A DNA stretch of 64,000 nt from Deltaproteobacteria bacterium (GTDB lineage Bacteria > Desulfobacterota > Binatia > Binatales > Binataceae). The notes beneath the pieces were generated by a model. The model did not search any database. It was not told where the DNA came from and was given only the letters and a program-made list of their open reading frames with translations. The stretch covers positions 1 through 64,000 of the forward strand of contig JAFAHS010000159.1 in NCBI GenBank assembly GCA_019237115.1, written 5' to 3'. This document shows, in pieces, positions 9,689-20,337 of the stretch. The translations under genes were made by a program, and so were the position numbers. Within the stretch, counting starts at the first letter, position 1; every line of letters begins with the position of its first letter.

Positions 9689-10884
9689 GCGGCCGGATTG
9701 CAAGCGTTCAGGACGCGCTGCGGCAGGCCGGGCTCGACGGCTGGCTGTTCTACGACTTTCGGTTAAGCGACCCGATCGCCTACCGGGTGCTCGAACTTTC
9801 GGAACATGGTGCGACCACGCGCCGCTGGTTCTGCTTCGTACCCTCACAGGGCGCGGTGCGGACCATAGTCTCGGCGGTGGAAGCTCATCGCCTGGATGCG
9901 CTCGGAGCGGAGCCGATCGTTTACCGGTCGTATGCCGAGATGGTGGCCGGACTTCGTTCGGTCCTGGTACCGGCACATCGAATTGCAATGAACTACTCGC
10001 CCGAGGCGGCGATTCCTTACGTTTCGCGCGTCGATGCGGGCACGCTGGAGCTGGTCCGGTCGACCGGCGTGGAGGTCGTTTCATCCGCCGACCTGGTACA
10101 ACGCTTCGAGGCGCGGCTGACGGCTGCGCAGCTCGCGGGCCATCGCCGCGCCGGCACGGCTCTGGGCCACATCGTCGACGAGAGCTTCGCGGAAATCGCG
10201 CGACGGGTGCGCGCGGGAGACGGTCCGACCGAGTACGAGCTCCAGCAATTCGTGATGTCCCGAATCGCCACCGCCGGATTGACCACCGCCGAGCCACCGA
10301 TCGTCGCGGTAAACGAGCACAGTGCCGATCCTCATTTCGGGCCGACGCCCGAAAACGTTGGTCGCATTCGACACGGAGACTTCGTACTGCTCGACCTGTG
10401 GGCCAAGGAACCGGCTCGCGATGCTGGCTACGCCGATATCACCTGGACGGGTTTCGTGGGCGAGGCAGTCCCCGCAGAACACGCGCGGATTTTCGAAATC
10501 GTCGCTCGCGCGCGCGACGCCGCGGTCGATTTGGTGAAGCGGCGGGTCGATAACGGTGCCACGATTCGTGGTCACGAGGCGGACCGCGCCGCCCGCACCG
10601 TCATCGAGCAGGCCGGCTACGGTGAGGCCTTCGTCCACCGAACGGGTCACTCGATTGGGCGCGAGGTCCACGGCATGGGTGCGAATCTGGATTCTCTGGA
10701 GACGCAGGACCATCGCGCCTTGATAGAAGGAACCTGCTTTTCCGTAGAACCGGGCATCTACCTCCCGGGTCGTTTCGGGGTGCGCAGCGAACTGGACATG
10801 ACTATCGAGAACGGTCGCGCTGAGGTGAGCGCGCCGCAACCGCAGCGCGAGGTAATTCCCATCCTGGCACGCTACCGCACTTAA
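9685..10884 (+). CDS. M24 family aminopeptidase (Xaa-Pro type)
   Basis: M24 landmarks: GDFVLLDLWAKEPARDAGYADITWTGFVG, VHRTGHSIGREVHGMGANLD, GTCFSVEPGIYLPGRFGVRSELD. Confidence 0.9.
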   Translation: MSGRIASVQDALRQAGLDGWLFYDFRLSDPIAYRVLELSEHGATTRRWFCFVPSQGAVRTIVSAVEAHRLDALGAEPIVYRSYAEMVAGLRSVLVPAHRIAMNYSPEAAIPYVSRVDAGTLELVRSTGVEVVSSADLVQRFEARLTAAQLAGHRRAGTALGHIVDESFAEIARRVRAGDGPTEYELQQFVMSRIATAGLTTAEPPIVAVNEHSADPHFGPTPENVGRIRHGDFVLLDLWAKEPARDAGYADITWTGFVGEAVPAEHARIFEIVARARDAAVDLVKRRVDNGATIRGHEADRAARTVIEQAGYGEAFVHRTGHSIGREVHGMGANLDSLETQDHRALIEGTCFSVEPGIYLPGRFGVRSELDMTIENGRAEVSAPQPQREVIPILARYRT

Positions 10885-11044
10885 GCCGCGGTTGCTCCCG
10901 GCAAGCTTCGAAGGAAGCAGGCTGGCTACCCGGGCCGTGGCAGGGAGCGCGCTCGCATCGCCCGCGGTGGCGTCCACAGCGTCCGGCGTCCGCCAGGACC
11001 CCCGCACCACCGTTGTCCCGGCCGCTTCTGATACAAGGGAGAGC

Positions 11045-11515
11045 GTGATTCGTGCGGTGGTCTTTGCTTACGATGCAATTTTTTCCCGGCCAGGTGTCCT
11101 CCACGCCGGCGCTGAAGACTTCATTCGCTCCTGCGCCGAGCGGTTTCCTCTGCTGCTGACCGCTCATGGCAGCTATGCGGACAGCCGCCACTCATTGGCC
11201 GCCCTCGGACTGGCGCCGCTTTTTCTGGAAGTCCTCTGCGAAGCCGAAGTGGAGCGGCGCGAACCCGCACCGGACCTCCTCGTCGCAACCCTGGGCCGGA
11301 TTGGGTTTTTGCTGCGTGATCGGAATCCATTGGAACCACCCGAATGCCTGGTAGTGGATTGCGCTCCGGCCGGCATCGAGGCCGCACGTCGCGCGCATAT
11401 GCGCTCGCTGGCGATCGCGCATTCGGTGCCGGCGGCGGCCTTGAAATCGGCCGACTTCGTGCGCGACTCGTTGGTCGCCATCGACCTCGATGAAATCCTT
11501 CGCGGCTGTGCGTGA
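11045..11515 (+). CDS. HAD-like hydrolase family protein
   Basis: VIRAVVFAYDAIFSRPGVLHAGAEDFI...ECLVVDCAPAGIEAARRAHMRSLAIAHSVPAAALKSADFV; catalytic DxD motif looks degenerate (FAYDAI). Confidence 0.6.
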   Translation: MIRAVVFAYDAIFSRPGVLHAGAEDFIRSCAERFPLLLTAHGSYADSRHSLAALGLAPLFLEVLCEAEVERREPAPDLLVATLGRIGFLLRDRNPLEPPECLVVDCAPAGIEAARRAHMRSLAIAHSVPAAALKSADFVRDSLVAIDLDEILRGCA

Positions 11516-12432
11516 TGGAACCGAGCGCAAGCGGACCGGTGCCGCAATATCTCATCGGAACCGCATCGTGGACGGACCCGACGCTGGTCAAGTCGGACAC
11601 TTTCTATCCGTCATCGCTGCGCACCGCGGAGCAACGGCTGCGCTTCTATGCGAGTCAATTCAACGCAGTTGAGGTCGATGCGAGCTACTACACGCTACTG
11701 TCCGAAAAAAATTCGCAGCTCTGGGCCGAGCGCACCCCGCCCGGTTTCATCTTCGACGTCAAGGCCTTCGCCCTGCTGACCCAACACGCCACCGAGGTCG
11801 CGCGCCTGCCGCTCAACCTCAAGGCGATGCTGACCCGCCAGGAACGCGCCCAGCGCCGCCTCGAGCGTCCGTCCCAAGAGGTGCTCGAGACGGCGTTTCA
11901 GATGTTCCACAGCTCGCTGACCCCGCTGCGCGCTGCGGGCAAGCTTGGGATGCTGGTGTTCCAGTTTCCGCCCTACTTCACCTGCCGGCCTTCGAATTTT
12001 GCGTACCTCGAAAGCCTGCAAACGCGCCTGCCAGGCGATTCAATCGCGATTGAATTTCGCCATCCAAGCTGGGTCGCGGAAGGGCGCCAACGGCGGGAGA
12101 GCCTTGAGTTCCTGCGCAGCAAAGGCCTCTGCTACGTTTCAGTGGACGAGCCACAACTGCCCGGCACGCTGCCGCCATTGCTTGAGACTACCGCCCCCGA
12201 GGTTTACATTCGTTTTCACGGCCGCAATCGGGAAGCCTGGCACGCGCGCCGGCTCACGGTCGCCGAGCGCTACAAGTATCTGTACTCGGAGCGGGAGCTT
12301 GCCGAGTGGGCAGAGCGGATTCGTGGTCTTACCGGAATTTCCAGAGCGCACGTGATCTTCAACAACTGCTATCGCAATTTCGGAGTCATGAACGCGACCA
12401 CCATGCGTGCGATGCTGGAGCGGAACGCCTGA
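11512..12432 (+). CDS. DUF72 (YecE-like) protein
   Basis: YLIGTASWTDPTLVKSDTFYPSSLRTAEQRLRFYASQFNAVEVDASYYTL...VYIRFHGRN. Confidence 0.9.
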   Translation: MMEPSASGPVPQYLIGTASWTDPTLVKSDTFYPSSLRTAEQRLRFYASQFNAVEVDASYYTLLSEKNSQLWAERTPPGFIFDVKAFALLTQHATEVARLPLNLKAMLTRQERAQRRLERPSQEVLETAFQMFHSSLTPLRAAGKLGMLVFQFPPYFTCRPSNFAYLESLQTRLPGDSIAIEFRHPSWVAEGRQRRESLEFLRSKGLCYVSVDEPQLPGTLPPLLETTAPEVYIRFHGRNREAWHARRLTVAERYKYLYSERELAEWAERIRGLTGISRAHVIFNNCYRNFGVMNATTMRAMLERNA

Positions 12433-13097
12433 TGGCCGCGAAACTCTACCAGTTTCTGACCAGCCCGTTTTGCGCCAAAGTCCGCAAGGTCCTCGATTTC
12501 AAGGACGTCGAGTATGAAATCGTTGAAGTCGACTACCTGGAACGCAAGGAACTCCTGCTCGCATCGGGCCAGCTGATGGTTCCGGTGCTGGCCCTGGCCA
12601 GTGGCGAAACCATTGTCGATTCGGCGCGAATTGTGCGGCGCCTTGAGGAGCTCTACCCGGAGCCCACGGTTTTGCCGCCGAGCTGGAGCGGGCTGCATCA
12701 GGTGCTGGCCGACTATATCGACACGCAGCTGGAGGACGCGCTGTTCAAAGCTTCGATTCCGGACGAGGTCGCATTTTTCCGGCGCCAGGGACGGGATCGG
12801 GAGGCGCTGTGGCGCATGGTGCGGGAGCGAAAATACGGCGCCGGATTCGTCGAGCAAATGATCACCGAACACGGCGTGCAGCAGAGCCGCGCACACCAGG
12901 CGCTGCTGCCCTTCGAAGAGGCGTTATCGGATCGCGCCTTTCTGCTCGGCCGGATCGGTCTGGCCGATTTTGCACTCTATGGGCAGCTCTACAGTCTTGC
13001 CTTCACGGGCGAGCTGAAGATCTCCGCGGAGCTGCGCAACCTGCGCATGTTCTTTGGCCGGGTGGATCGGATTTCGTCAGCCCCCGAAGCCGCCTGA
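12432..13097 (+). CDS. glutathione S-transferase family protein
   Basis: MAAKLYQFLTSPFCAKVRKVLDFKDVEYEIVEVDYLERKELL; thioredoxin-fold plus alpha C-terminal domain. Confidence 0.85.
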   Translation: MAAKLYQFLTSPFCAKVRKVLDFKDVEYEIVEVDYLERKELLLASGQLMVPVLALASGETIVDSARIVRRLEELYPEPTVLPPSWSGLHQVLADYIDTQLEDALFKASIPDEVAFFRRQGRDREALWRMVRERKYGAGFVEQMITEHGVQQSRAHQALLPFEEALSDRAFLLGRIGLADFALYGQLYSLAFTGELKISAELRNLRMFFGRVDRISSAPEAA

Positions 13098-13120
13098 GCA
13101 CCCGCACCGTTTTTTGTGGG

Positions 13121-13561
13121 TTACAGAATTTCGCCGATCGCCGCGAACAGGAAGCCGCCGAACATGGCGCCGGTCGAATCGAGTGCGACATCGTATATCG
13201 ACGCTGTGCGTCCGATCACGAACAGCTGGTGGCCTTCATCGGTCAGCGCGTAACCCACGCACAGCGCCATCGCCAGCAAGGGCCGACCCTTCAACGGACC
13301 TCTGATCAAAAGCCAGAACAAGATTCCGTACTCGGTAAAGTGGGCGGCTTTGCGAATCAGGCTGTTGGCGAGATCCAACGACGCCAGCGAGATGCCGGGA
13401 AACAGCGACTTGAGGATCGGTGAGATTACCCGTGCGGTGCTGTCCGCGGAAAACCCCGAGGTGGAGAAGGTGAAAATCACCGCCGCCCAGATGAAAATCG
13501 GCACCCACTCGCGCAATCGCGAGGGCTGCGGCGGTTCGATCGCAACTACCCGTTCACTCAT
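13121..13561 (-). CDS. VanZ-like family membrane protein
   Basis: REWVPIFIWAAVIFTFSTSGFSADST...RKAAHFTEYGILFWLLIRG...DEGHQLFVIGRTASIYDVALDSTGAMFG. Confidence 0.85.
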   Translation of the reverse strand: MSERVVAIEPPQPSRLREWVPIFIWAAVIFTFSTSGFSADSTARVISPILKSLFPGISLASLDLANSLIRKAAHFTEYGILFWLLIRGPLKGRPLLAMALCVGYALTDEGHQLFVIGRTASIYDVALDSTGAMFGGFLFAAIGEIL

Positions 13562-13704
13562 CGAGCGTCTCGGCGTTTCGCCGTTTTGTCGCGGGACCCG
13601 GACAATGAAACATCGACGGCGAGAAGCAACTCCACCAAAATATCATCGTCTCGAGGACTCGGTCCATACATACCTTCACCGAGGCAACGTAGTAACATCG
13701 ACCA

Positions 13705-15225
13705 GTGGAAGAAAAACTGACTATCCAAAGTTCCCACCCCGCTCCACCCTGCACGCTCGTCATATTCGGCGCCTCGGGAGACCTGGCTCGGCGCAAGCTG
13801 CTTCCCTCACTGTATAACCTGGTTCATTGCGGGCAGGGGCTGATGCCGCCCCAGAGCGCAGTCCTGGGATTCGCGCGCTCGCAGCTTTCGCAGGACAATT
13901 TTCGCAGCGGGGCGCGCGAGGCGGTCGAGAAATATTCCCGGCTCAAAGTCGACGAAACCTGCTGGAACTCCTTCGCCAACGGCCTCTACTACCAATCCGG
14001 CCTCGAGCAGCCCGAGGGGTTCCAACACCTGCGCCAACGGCTGGAACAAATCGAGCGCGAGCGGAAGATACCTCCCAATCGGATTTATTATCTGTCGATT
14101 CCGCCGGAAGCCTTCAACGATTGCATCGCGCGGCTGGCGGCGCACAAGCTGATCGCCGCGCCGGATGCCAAGCAGTTCACCCGGGTGGTGGTCGAAAAAC
14201 CCATCGGCCACGACCTGGCCAGTGCCATGGAAATAAATCGCACGTTGCATGCGCACATGGCCGAGTCGCAGATCTTCCGCATCGATCACTACCTCGGCAA
14301 GGAAACCGTGCAGAACCTGCTGGTGCTGCGCTTCGCAAACTCGATCTTCGAGCGACTGTGGGGCAACCGCAACGTCGATCATGTGCAGATTACCGTGGCC
14401 GAAGCGGAAGGGGTGGGCACCCGCGCAGGCTACTACGACCATTCCGGCGCGTTGCGTGACATGGTGCAGAATCATCTTTTGCAACTGCTTGCCACCCTGA
14501 CGATGGAAGCGCCGGTCACCCTCAACGCGGCGGATGTGCGCGAGGCGAAACAGAATGTCATGCGCGCCTTGCGGCCGATTGGCGGAGCCGCCGCGCGCGA
14601 CCTGACGGTACGCGCTCGCTATGCGGCCGGCCGCTCCGGTAAGGTCGAGGTGCCCGGTTACCTGGCGGAAAAGGGGGTCGCGCCCGATTCGCGCACCGAG
14701 ACCTACGTCGCGCTCAGGATGGCAATTGACAACTGGCGATGGTCAGGAGTGCCGTTTTTCCTGCGTACCGGCAAGAGCCTCAAGCGCCGTGCCAGCTCGA
14801 TCGTGGTGCAGTTCAAGCAAGTCCCGCGCATTCTGTTCAACCGCGCCGGGAATATCGATGCCAACCTCCTGACCCTTCGCATCCAGCCCGACGAGGGGTT
14901 TTCCTTTGATGTGGTGTCCAAGCATCCAGGGCTCGATGTCTCCCTCAAACCGGTCCGGATGAATCTTAGCTACTCGACCGAGTTCGGTGCCGATTCCTCG
15001 CCGGATGCCTACGAGCGATTGTTGCTCGATGTCATGGAAGGCGATCACACGTTGTTCCCCAGCGCCGAGTACGTACAAACCTCGTGGCAATTCGTGCAAG
15101 GCGTCCTCGATGCGTGGAGCGATGATACACGAGTCCCTATCGAGGAATATCCTGCGGGAAGCTGGGGACCGGTGGGCGCGGAACGGCTGATCGGTTCAAT
15201 CGAGCGCGAATGGTACGAACCCTGA
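13705..15225 (+). CDS. zwf: glucose-6-phosphate 1-dehydrogenase
   Basis: CTLVIFGASGDLARRKLLPSLYNL...RVVVEKPIGHDLASAMEINRTLHAHMAESQIFRIDHYLGKETVQNLLVLRFAN. Confidence 0.96.
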   Translation: MEEKLTIQSSHPAPPCTLVIFGASGDLARRKLLPSLYNLVHCGQGLMPPQSAVLGFARSQLSQDNFRSGAREAVEKYSRLKVDETCWNSFANGLYYQSGLEQPEGFQHLRQRLEQIERERKIPPNRIYYLSIPPEAFNDCIARLAAHKLIAAPDAKQFTRVVVEKPIGHDLASAMEINRTLHAHMAESQIFRIDHYLGKETVQNLLVLRFANSIFERLWGNRNVDHVQITVAEAEGVGTRAGYYDHSGALRDMVQNHLLQLLATLTMEAPVTLNAADVREAKQNVMRALRPIGGAAARDLTVRARYAAGRSGKVEVPGYLAEKGVAPDSRTETYVALRMAIDNWRWSGVPFFLRTGKSLKRRASSIVVQFKQVPRILFNRAGNIDANLLTLRIQPDEGFSFDVVSKHPGLDVSLKPVRMNLSYSTEFGADSSPDAYERLLLDVMEGDHTLFPSAEYVQTSWQFVQGVLDAWSDDTRVPIEEYPAGSWGPVGAERLIGSIEREWYEP

Positions 15226-15551
15226 CCTTGAACAAGCAAACGGAGATTCCGATCGCATGCGATCTGAATGCGCTGACCGCGGCGGAGCGCGCGCGGCGCC
15301 GCACGCTGGTCGGCGCTTTGGCGCAGGCGATTGTCGGTCGCGCGGAACTCGACCACGGATTCGAGCTCCGCGTGGACTCGACCGAGCTGGAGCTCCCCGC
15401 ACTTGCCGAATGGATCGCGCTCGAGCGGCGCTGCTGTCCGTTTTTGCAGTTCAGAATTGAGCTGGCGCCTGGGAATGGTCCCGTGACGGTCGCATTAAGC
15501 GGCGGCGAGGGGGTGAAGGATTTCCTTCGCGCGGAAATGGGCCTGCCGTAG
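15210..15551 (+). CDS. hypothetical protein with ERRCCPFLQF motif
   Basis: 113 aa ORF overlapping the zwf end, coding-like composition. Confidence 0.5.
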   Translation: MVRTLTLNKQTEIPIACDLNALTAAERARRRTLVGALAQAIVGRAELDHGFELRVDSTELELPALAEWIALERRCCPFLQFRIELAPGNGPVTVALSGGEGVKDFLRAEMGLP

Positions 15552-15815
15552 CCCCGGCCGCGGTCTAATGCAACTTTAAGCTACTAAGGCCGTGCATTCG
15601 TTCGAACAATGGTTAGGTTTACCGAGCCGAGGGTGGCGCAGGCACAACCGCTCGGCTAATCTTTGAGCCAGCGCTTGTGCTGATCGGTGCAAGCGATCAA
15701 GCCGCCGCGATTGCCTGATTTCGGTTGAGCGGCCCGCGCCGGTTTACCGCGAGTGCCGGGGCGGGAAACTGAGACATCGACCGGACGGAACTTTTAGCGC
15801 GGCTAATCATCAGCG

Positions 15816-17120
15816 ATGAGGAATTTTTGCTTGGCTGACAAGATCCAGAGAGTGGTAATACTCGGCGCCAACGGGACCATGGGCGCCGGCGCGGGTGAAG
15901 TCTTTGCCGGCGCGGGGTTCCGCGTTGTAATGCTGGCCCGCGAACGTGACAAAGCCGAGGCCGGCCTCCAGGCCGCACAGAACGCCGCTCGCGCCGAGGC
16001 GGTCGCGGAGCGGATCGAGACCGGAACCTATGACAAGGATCTCGCGCGCACGGTCGCTGAGGCCGATCTGATTTTCGAATCGCTGGCCGAAGACCTCGCG
16101 CTCAAACGCCACTACCTGGAACTGGTCGACCGCCACCGTCGCGACGACGCCATCGTCGCGACCGGATCCTCGGGACTCTCGATTGCGGAGATGGCGCGCG
16201 GGCGCAGCGAGTCGTTTCGTCAACACTTCCTCGGAATTCATTTCTTCAATCCACCCCACGTGATCGTCGGCACCGAAGTCATTCCCGGCACCGAGACTGA
16301 ACCCGCAATCCTCAAGTCCACCGTCGCGATGCTCGGCTCGAGGCTCGGCCGCAAGGTGATCGTGACCAAAGATCGTCCGGCCTTCGTGGGCAATCGGGTC
16401 GGCTTCAAGGTCTTGAACGAAGTCGCGCAGCTGGCAAGCGAGCGCGGCGTTGCATACATGGATTATCTGATCGGACCGCACACCGGGCGGGCGATGGCTC
16501 CGCTGGCCACGGTCGACCTGGTCGGATGGGACGTACACAAGGCGATCGTCGACAACGTTCATCAGAATTGCGAGGACGAGGCGCACACCTGCTTCGAGCT
16601 GCCCGCCTTCATGGAACGCGGAATTCGGGAAGGCAGACTCGGCGACAAGACCCCCGAACTGGGCGGATTCTACCGGCGGCAGGGTGCCGAAACGCTCGCT
16701 CTCGATCCCAGGACCGGTTCGCATGGTCCACTCAAGAAACCGGCGCCGATCGAGTTCGTCGAGAAAATGAAATCACTCAACCGGGTTGGCAAATACGCCG
16801 AGGCCATGGCGGCCCTGCGCGAGGCCAAGGGTGCGGATGCGGATCTGTGCCGACGCGTGGTGCTGGGTTACGTGAGCTACGGTTTGAGTCGGGTGGGCGA
16901 GGTCGCGGAGACACCGCGCGACGTCGATACCATCATGAGCTACGGATTCAACTGGGCACCCCCCACTGCGTTGGTCGATCTGCTGGGTGCGCGCGCGACG
17001 ATCAAAATGCTTTCCGATTTGAAGCTGGGCGTGCCGGCCTGCCTGGAGCAAGCTGCCAGCGACGGTGCTAGAATGTTTCAAGGAGGCGTGCTCGACTACG
17101 GCCGGACATTGGTCGGCTAG
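15816..17120 (+). CDS. 3-hydroxyacyl-CoA dehydrogenase
   Basis: KIQRVVILGANGTMGAGAGEVFAGAGFRVVMLARERDKA...FRQHFLGIHFFNPPHVIVGTEVIPG...GNRVGFKVLNEV. Confidence 0.9.
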   Translation: MRNFCLADKIQRVVILGANGTMGAGAGEVFAGAGFRVVMLARERDKAEAGLQAAQNAARAEAVAERIETGTYDKDLARTVAEADLIFESLAEDLALKRHYLELVDRHRRDDAIVATGSSGLSIAEMARGRSESFRQHFLGIHFFNPPHVIVGTEVIPGTETEPAILKSTVAMLGSRLGRKVIVTKDRPAFVGNRVGFKVLNEVAQLASERGVAYMDYLIGPHTGRAMAPLATVDLVGWDVHKAIVDNVHQNCEDEAHTCFELPAFMERGIREGRLGDKTPELGGFYRRQGAETLALDPRTGSHGPLKKPAPIEFVEKMKSLNRVGKYAEAMAALREAKGADADLCRRVVLGYVSYGLSRVGEVAETPRDVDTIMSYGFNWAPPTALVDLLGARATIKMLSDLKLGVPACLEQAASDGARMFQGGVLDYGRTLVG

Positions 17121-17145
17121 AAGGAGCATGCAAGGAGTTATCGCG

Positions 17146-18381
17146 ATGGCAAAACCCGCGCCCGTCTATGTCCTCGGAGGAGCGCAGACCGACTTCGCCC
17201 GCAATTGGTCCAAGGAAGGCAAGCACTTCGTCGCGATGATGCGCGAGGCGGTGCTGGCCGCGCTGGAAGCTCAGAAGATCGAGCCCAAGGAAATCCAGAC
17301 CGCTCACGTGGGCAACTTTGCCGCCGAGCTATATGCGAAGCAGGGCCACGTCGGTGCATTCTTCGTGGAAATCGATCCGGCCTTCAGCGGGCTACCAACC
17401 TCACGCCATGAGGCCGCGTGCGCTTCAGGCTCGGTCGCGATTCTCGCCGCCTCGGCCGAGATCGAGGCCGGTCGGTACGATCTCGCCTGCGTCACCGGCG
17501 TCGAGCAGATGAAAACCGTCGATTCCACGACCGGCGGCGACTACCTTGGCACTGCGGCATGGTACGAGCGCGAAGCGAAGGGTATCGAGTTTCCGTTTCC
17601 CAAGCTGTTCGGCCGCCTCGGCGACGAGTATGACAAGCGCTTTGGGCTCAAGGACGAACACCTCGCGCACATTTCGGCGGTGAACTATTCGAACGCCAAA
17701 CGCAATCCCAACGCGCAGACCCGCAACTGGTTCATGAGCGAGAGCCATGCCCAGCAGCAATCCAAGTTCAACACCGTCATCGGCGGACGCATCAAGGTGA
17801 GTGATTGTTCGCAGGTCACGGATGGCGGCGTCGCGTTGTTTCTGGCCTCGGAAAAGTTCGCCAGCCAGTGGGCCAAGCGCAACAACCAGAGCCTGAGCGA
17901 TATTCCGAGGATTCTCGGCTGGGGACATCACACCGCTCCCCTCGAATTCGATGCGAAGGTTGCCGAGAGCAAGGACAACCCGTACGTGCTCCCACATACC
18001 AGGCAAGCGATTCTCGATGCGTTCCGGCGCGCAGAAGTCGCCGGGGTGGAACGGCTCTCGGGCATTGAAACACACGATTGCTTCACGACCTCGGAATACA
18101 TGGCGATCGATCATTTCGGGCTGACCAAGCCCGGCGAATCGTGGAAGGCAATCGAGGGCGGCGTGATCGAGCTGGGCGGCAAGTGCCCCATCAACCCGTC
18201 CGGGGGACTGATTGGTGCAGGTCATCCGGTGGGAGCGACGGGCGTACGCCAGATGCTGGATTGCTGGCGACAGATCACGCATCAAGCCGGTGAGTATCAG
18301 GTCGAAGACGCGAAGACCTTCGCGATGCTGAACATCGGTGGCAGCGGCACGACCAGCTGCGTGTTCGTAGTCGGCAAGTAA
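17146..18381 (+). CDS. thiolase (acetyl-CoA acetyltransferase family)
   Basis: MAKPAPVYVLGGAQTDFARNWSKEGKHF...HEAACASGSVAILAASAEIEAGRYDLACVTGVEQM...GGKCPINPSGGLIGAGHPVGATGVRQM. Confidence 0.93.
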   Translation: MAKPAPVYVLGGAQTDFARNWSKEGKHFVAMMREAVLAALEAQKIEPKEIQTAHVGNFAAELYAKQGHVGAFFVEIDPAFSGLPTSRHEAACASGSVAILAASAEIEAGRYDLACVTGVEQMKTVDSTTGGDYLGTAAWYEREAKGIEFPFPKLFGRLGDEYDKRFGLKDEHLAHISAVNYSNAKRNPNAQTRNWFMSESHAQQQSKFNTVIGGRIKVSDCSQVTDGGVALFLASEKFASQWAKRNNQSLSDIPRILGWGHHTAPLEFDAKVAESKDNPYVLPHTRQAILDAFRRAEVAGVERLSGIETHDCFTTSEYMAIDHFGLTKPGESWKAIEGGVIELGGKCPINPSGGLIGAGHPVGATGVRQMLDCWRQITHQAGEYQVEDAKTFAMLNIGGSGTTSCVFVVGK

Positions 18382-18608
18382 GCCGGGGACCAAAGCGGCG
18401 GCTCGGGAAACCGGGCGCCGATTCTCTTCAAGACCTGCGACCTCGTCCCGAACGCGGGTGGCTAACCGGTGGCGCCACCGCGGGATTTATTTCCCCGGCC
18501 AGTTGCCCGCGCCTGCGGGCCCGCATCCAGCGCGGTAAAAGCGCCCGGAACCGTTTAAGCCCCCGCGCGCGAGAAACTCGCCCGCCGATCCACCCAGCGA
18601 GCGTCCAT

Positions 18609-19301
18609 CTATTTCGAGGAGCGCGAGAGGCGCATGGCCAGCAGCATCGGCCAGTTGAGGTAGCGCTCGGCGCGGGGAAGCGCAGCGGCAATTTCGGCCG
18701 TCATCGCGCGCTCGACCAACTCGTCGAAGACCAGGCCGGCCTGCTTTGCCGCCATCACGAATTCGGAAATCTTGTACTCGCGTCCGGCCGGATACACCTT
18801 GCTACCGGTCAGCGGATCGTTAAAGCGCGCCCGGACGCCCTCAAGGTTCATCGCGGGGTGGAGTGTCGTCACGATGATGAATCCGCCCGGGCGGCAGATT
18901 CTACCGAGCTCCGCCAGATACGGCTCCAGCGCGGGAACGTGCTCGGCAACCAGGCCGGAAATGACTCGATCGAAGGACGAGCCCCGCAAGGGCAAGCGCA
19001 AGCAATCGGCACAGACGAATCCGATCCGATCGGCGTTCGGTTTCGCGCGTGCGCGTCCCATCATTCCAAGAGAAAAATCAAGACCCACAACTCGCGCACC
19101 CGCACTCGCAAAGCGCACCGCGTGGCGGCCGGTCCCGGTGCCAACATCCGCAATCGCCAGCCCGCGCACCTCTCCCACCATGCGGATCACCTCTGGCTCT
19201 TCGAGGGCGACGAGCGGATTGCCGTCGCTGTCGTACACCTCCGACCAGCGATCGTAGCCCTGCCGTGTGGGAACGATAATTTCCGGGACTTCGGAAGGCA
19301 T
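18609..19301 (-). CDS. class I SAM-dependent methyltransferase
   Basis: MPSEVPEIIVPTRQGYDRWSEVYDSDGNPLVALEEPEV...GLAIADVGTGTGRHAVRFASAGARVVGLDFSLGMM. Confidence 0.87.
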   Translation of the reverse strand: MPSEVPEIIVPTRQGYDRWSEVYDSDGNPLVALEEPEVIRMVGEVRGLAIADVGTGTGRHAVRFASAGARVVGLDFSLGMMGRARAKPNADRIGFVCADCLRLPLRGSSFDRVISGLVAEHVPALEPYLAELGRICRPGGFIIVTTLHPAMNLEGVRARFNDPLTGSKVYPAGREYKISEFVMAAKQAGLVFDELVERAMTAEIAAALPRAERYLNWPMLLAMRLSRSSK

Positions 19302-19387
19302 GTTGACGATAATACGCCACCTGTGCGGCGGCGAGCACGGGCAAGGCGTCTGCTGCCTGGCGCAGGGGGTTGGCTTACGATGGCACG

Positions 19388-20292
19388 ATGGCAAGTGGTA
19401 TCGCGTTTAGCTTGGTGGATGTCTTCAGTTCGCGTCCCTTCCGCGGAAACCAGCTCGCGGTGTTTCATGATGCCGGCAAGCTCACGGGCGCCCAGATGCA
19501 GAGCCTCGCCCGCGAGATGAACTTCAGCGAGTCGACGTTCGTGATTCCCGCGCGACGCCGCCCCGCCCCCGTTCGTGTCCGAATTTTTACTCCTCGCCGC
19601 GAGATTCCGATGGCCGGACATCCCACCATTGGTACGCGTGGGTGCTGGCATCGCGTGGGCAACTGCGAACGGGAGAGGCCACCCTGCGCCTTGGGGTGGG
19701 CGACACCAGGATTACCATCGAAGGGAAGGCGCGAAACCCGTACTTCATTTGGATGTCGCACCGCGCGGCGCAATTCGGCGAGCGACGCGACGACCCCGAT
19801 CGCATTGCCGCTGGTCTGGGAATCGATCCCGGTGACGTGCGCGGCGATTTACCAATCGAGGCCGTTTCTACGGGAAACCCGTTCCTGTTTGTTCCGCTCA
19901 GTTCGGTCGACGCGCTCAAGCGTTGCGTCTCCAGCCGGTCCGCCCTGCACGCGCTTTTCGAGAACGCTCCAAGAATCCTGCCCGTGTATCTCTTCGTTGG
20001 CGAGGGATCACCGATGCAGTCGGTACGCGCGCGAATGTTCGCGCCGCACACGGACGCAATCACCGAAGACCCGGCAACCGGCAGCGCTGCTGCGCCATTG
20101 GGAGCATACCTGCGCGCTCACGGCTTGATCGGGTCCACGGGCCGCACCCGCTTGCGGGTAGTTCAAGGAATCGAGATGGGCCGCCGCGGTGAAATAGCCG
20201 TTGAAGTGCTAAACCGTGGCGGCGCCGACGGCCCATCGATAAGAATCGGAGGACGCTGCACAATCGTGGGCGAGGGTCGGATGCGCCTCTAG
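19388..20292 (+). pseudogene. PhzF-family isomerase, interrupted by a single frameshift near 19629-19650
   Basis: Frame of ORF 19370: MASGIAFSLVDVFSSRPFRGNQLAVFHD...REIPMAGHPTIGT; continues in frame of ORF 19642: WVLASRGQLRTGEATLRLGVGDTRI...EDPATGSAAAPLGAYL. Confidence 0.8.
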
Positions 20293-20337
20293 CTTCTTTT
20301 TTTATTCCGACCCGGAAGCGACCCAGGCGCGGAGCAG

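Noticed and set aside
15551-15815. Possible small RNA or riboswitch in the zwf-downstream intergenic region
   Set aside because: No recognisable consensus structure; only a short TTCGTTCGAA palindrome.
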